From the NCBI GenBank assembly GCA_037833965.1, contig AP031352.1:13806501-13870500 (forward strand): a stretch of 64,000 bases of DNA. Direction: 5' to 3'. The stretch is from Marchantia polymorpha subsp. ruderalis. Taxonomy: Eukaryota; Streptophyta; Marchantiopsida; Marchantiales; Marchantiaceae. A program made the position numbers and the translations under genes. The stretch's first letter is position 1, and each line of letters starts with the position of its first letter. Positions 63,301 to 64,000 of the stretch are shown here, in pieces. The notes under the pieces are model-generated. The model saw only the letters and a list, made by a program, of their open reading frames with translations. It made no database searches and was not told where the DNA came from.

Positions 63301-63513
63301 CAACGTGGGATACACGATTTTGTTTGAGGTTTAATGTGCACCTTTGAAGGGTACAAAATAGCTCTCCAGAAGTGTAGGAAGCACGGAACGAAACCGCGAT
63401 TCCACAGGGTCATCCTCCTCGTGCTGAGTGCCGCTCGCGGCATCACCTTTACTAGCGATACGTTCTCCTAAGTCCTGGAGAAGGACAAATAAATCCGCCA
63501 TTCCTTCTTTCAT
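51390..63513 (-). CDS. ATR checkpoint kinase (PI3K-like), 17 exons, 2848 residues
   Basis: ATR senses RPA-coated single-stranded DNA with ATRIP and phosphorylates S/T-Q sites to stall the cell cycle. Exons: 63513-63342, 63250-63106, 62997-62885, 62345-61993, 61830-61706, 61299-61155, 60956-60228, 60122-59906, 59693-59369, 59173-57941, 57821-56990, 56809-55129, 54975-54062, 53733-53173, 52891-52253, 52133-51939, 51557-51390; all GT-AG, in phase throughout. HEAT-type repeats fill residues 1 to about 1600, with a UME region near 1050-1180 (EFAEAVLEID...MLPKLVLDQQ). The FAT domain spans about 1650-2290 (CRAAGHYETA, STVPARREAAAEIIQ). The kinase spans about 2515-2780: CKPKDDLRKDARM, GLGDRHGEN with catalytic Asp2686, HVDFS with Asp2705. 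The FATC ends MYIWWMPWF. Arabidopsis ATR is about 2700 residues. ATG at 63513 or 63501 (MADLF) are both possible; a stop lies just upstream in frame. The least conserved part is around exons 7-9. Confidence 0.97.
59814..59869. repeat. Perfect 28-bp tandem duplication in ATR intron 8
   Basis: Two adjoining identical copies (59814-59841 and 59842-59869) beginning AATGATGACGTTTGACAAAA lie in the intron between exons 8 and 9. Exact identity suggests a recent slippage or repair event. Each copy carries a TGACGT core. Confidence 0.9.
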
Positions 63514-64000
63514 CACAGGAAGCAATATCTTTCACATGTAAAGGGTTCAAGGACAGTCACTGGATCATTCCCGGATTATCGAAAACGATTCCTTGAATTT
63601 ATCATACGTCGTTTGAAACTCGATGGGTGACCATCCACCTTATTGTGTATAAGTTTCCGGCGAAATTCGACTCTGAAACCATGTCTCGGATTCTTCAGGC
63701 CAGATCCAGGGCTCTTTACATGGATGTGAAGACGTCATGAATGCATGTGAAGGCATGTATAACGTAGTCTGTCAATGTCACGAAGTCGGGGAATGAACAT
63801 GTGCAAATAGCTTCGATTCGCGGCTAATGCGAGCGAAAGAGAAACACCATCGCATTCGTCTCACTGGCGCTTTGCGCAATCAGGCACCTAACAGAGAATT
63901 GGCCGTGAATGTGAATGTGAATTGGCTGATTGCGAGCTTCCATAGTTCAGCCTGTTCGGGTTTGAAATCCAACGAAGAGCGTCGCACAAGCTTCGGAATT
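63514..64000 (-). promoter_or_regulatory. 5' flank of ATR
   Basis: Runs from the ATR start to the window end. It contains repeated ATGAATGCATGTGAAGGCATG-like stretches around 63735-63765 (shorter pieces recur) and an AATGTGAATGTGAATTGGC run near 63908. I found no convincing TATA box. No other gene is visible. Confidence 0.35.

Overview
The window is nuclear DNA of a land plant, most likely a bryophyte. A liverwort is my guess from the mix of AT-rich spacers, GC-rich gene-start-like islands and a mitochondrial-type group II intron fragment; the sequence alone does not prove it. Two complete host genes can be read, both on the minus strand and both split by GT-AG introns. At 51390-63513 lies ATR, the PI3K-like checkpoint kinase: 17 exons, in phase throughout, 2848 residues, ending in the plant-type FATC tail. 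At 23924-30785 lies a CLC-family chloride channel/exchanger of the CLC-6/7/plant CLC-d type: 22 exons, 837 residues, with an aberrant anion-selectivity motif.

Layout from left to right. 1-1020 is a GC-rich stretch without a recognisable gene. 1021-6050 is AT-rich spacer with a (TA)n tract and two perfect hairpins. About 6050-17547 is an old, badly broken Ty3/gypsy element. Inside its reverse transcriptase region sits a young, whole-looking Ty3/gypsy chromovirus (8619-14680) with 420-bp LTRs that read identical, a 5-bp target duplication, tandem leader ORFs, gag and pol. 17548-18044 carries two 115-bp direct repeats. 18060-20350 holds hAT transposase remains, a group II intron-like fragment (probably organelle DNA) and a GGCTAGCC-rich patch. 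20397-20801 is an open frame with a 34-residue tandem repeat. 20800-23923 is AT-rich spacer grading into the 3' flank of the CLC gene.

After the CLC gene, 31750-34850 and 37650-39560 are GC-rich islands full of short tandem arrays and hairpins. They look like promoter or leader DNA, but no gene can be called there. 39560-51390 is spacer with weak ORFs and two more hairpins, followed by ATR and its 5' flank to the window end. The two host genes are not functionally linked: ATR acts in nuclear replication-stress signalling, and the CLC protein should act in vacuolar or endosomal membranes. The left third is a retroelement and transposon graveyard with one recent arrival.
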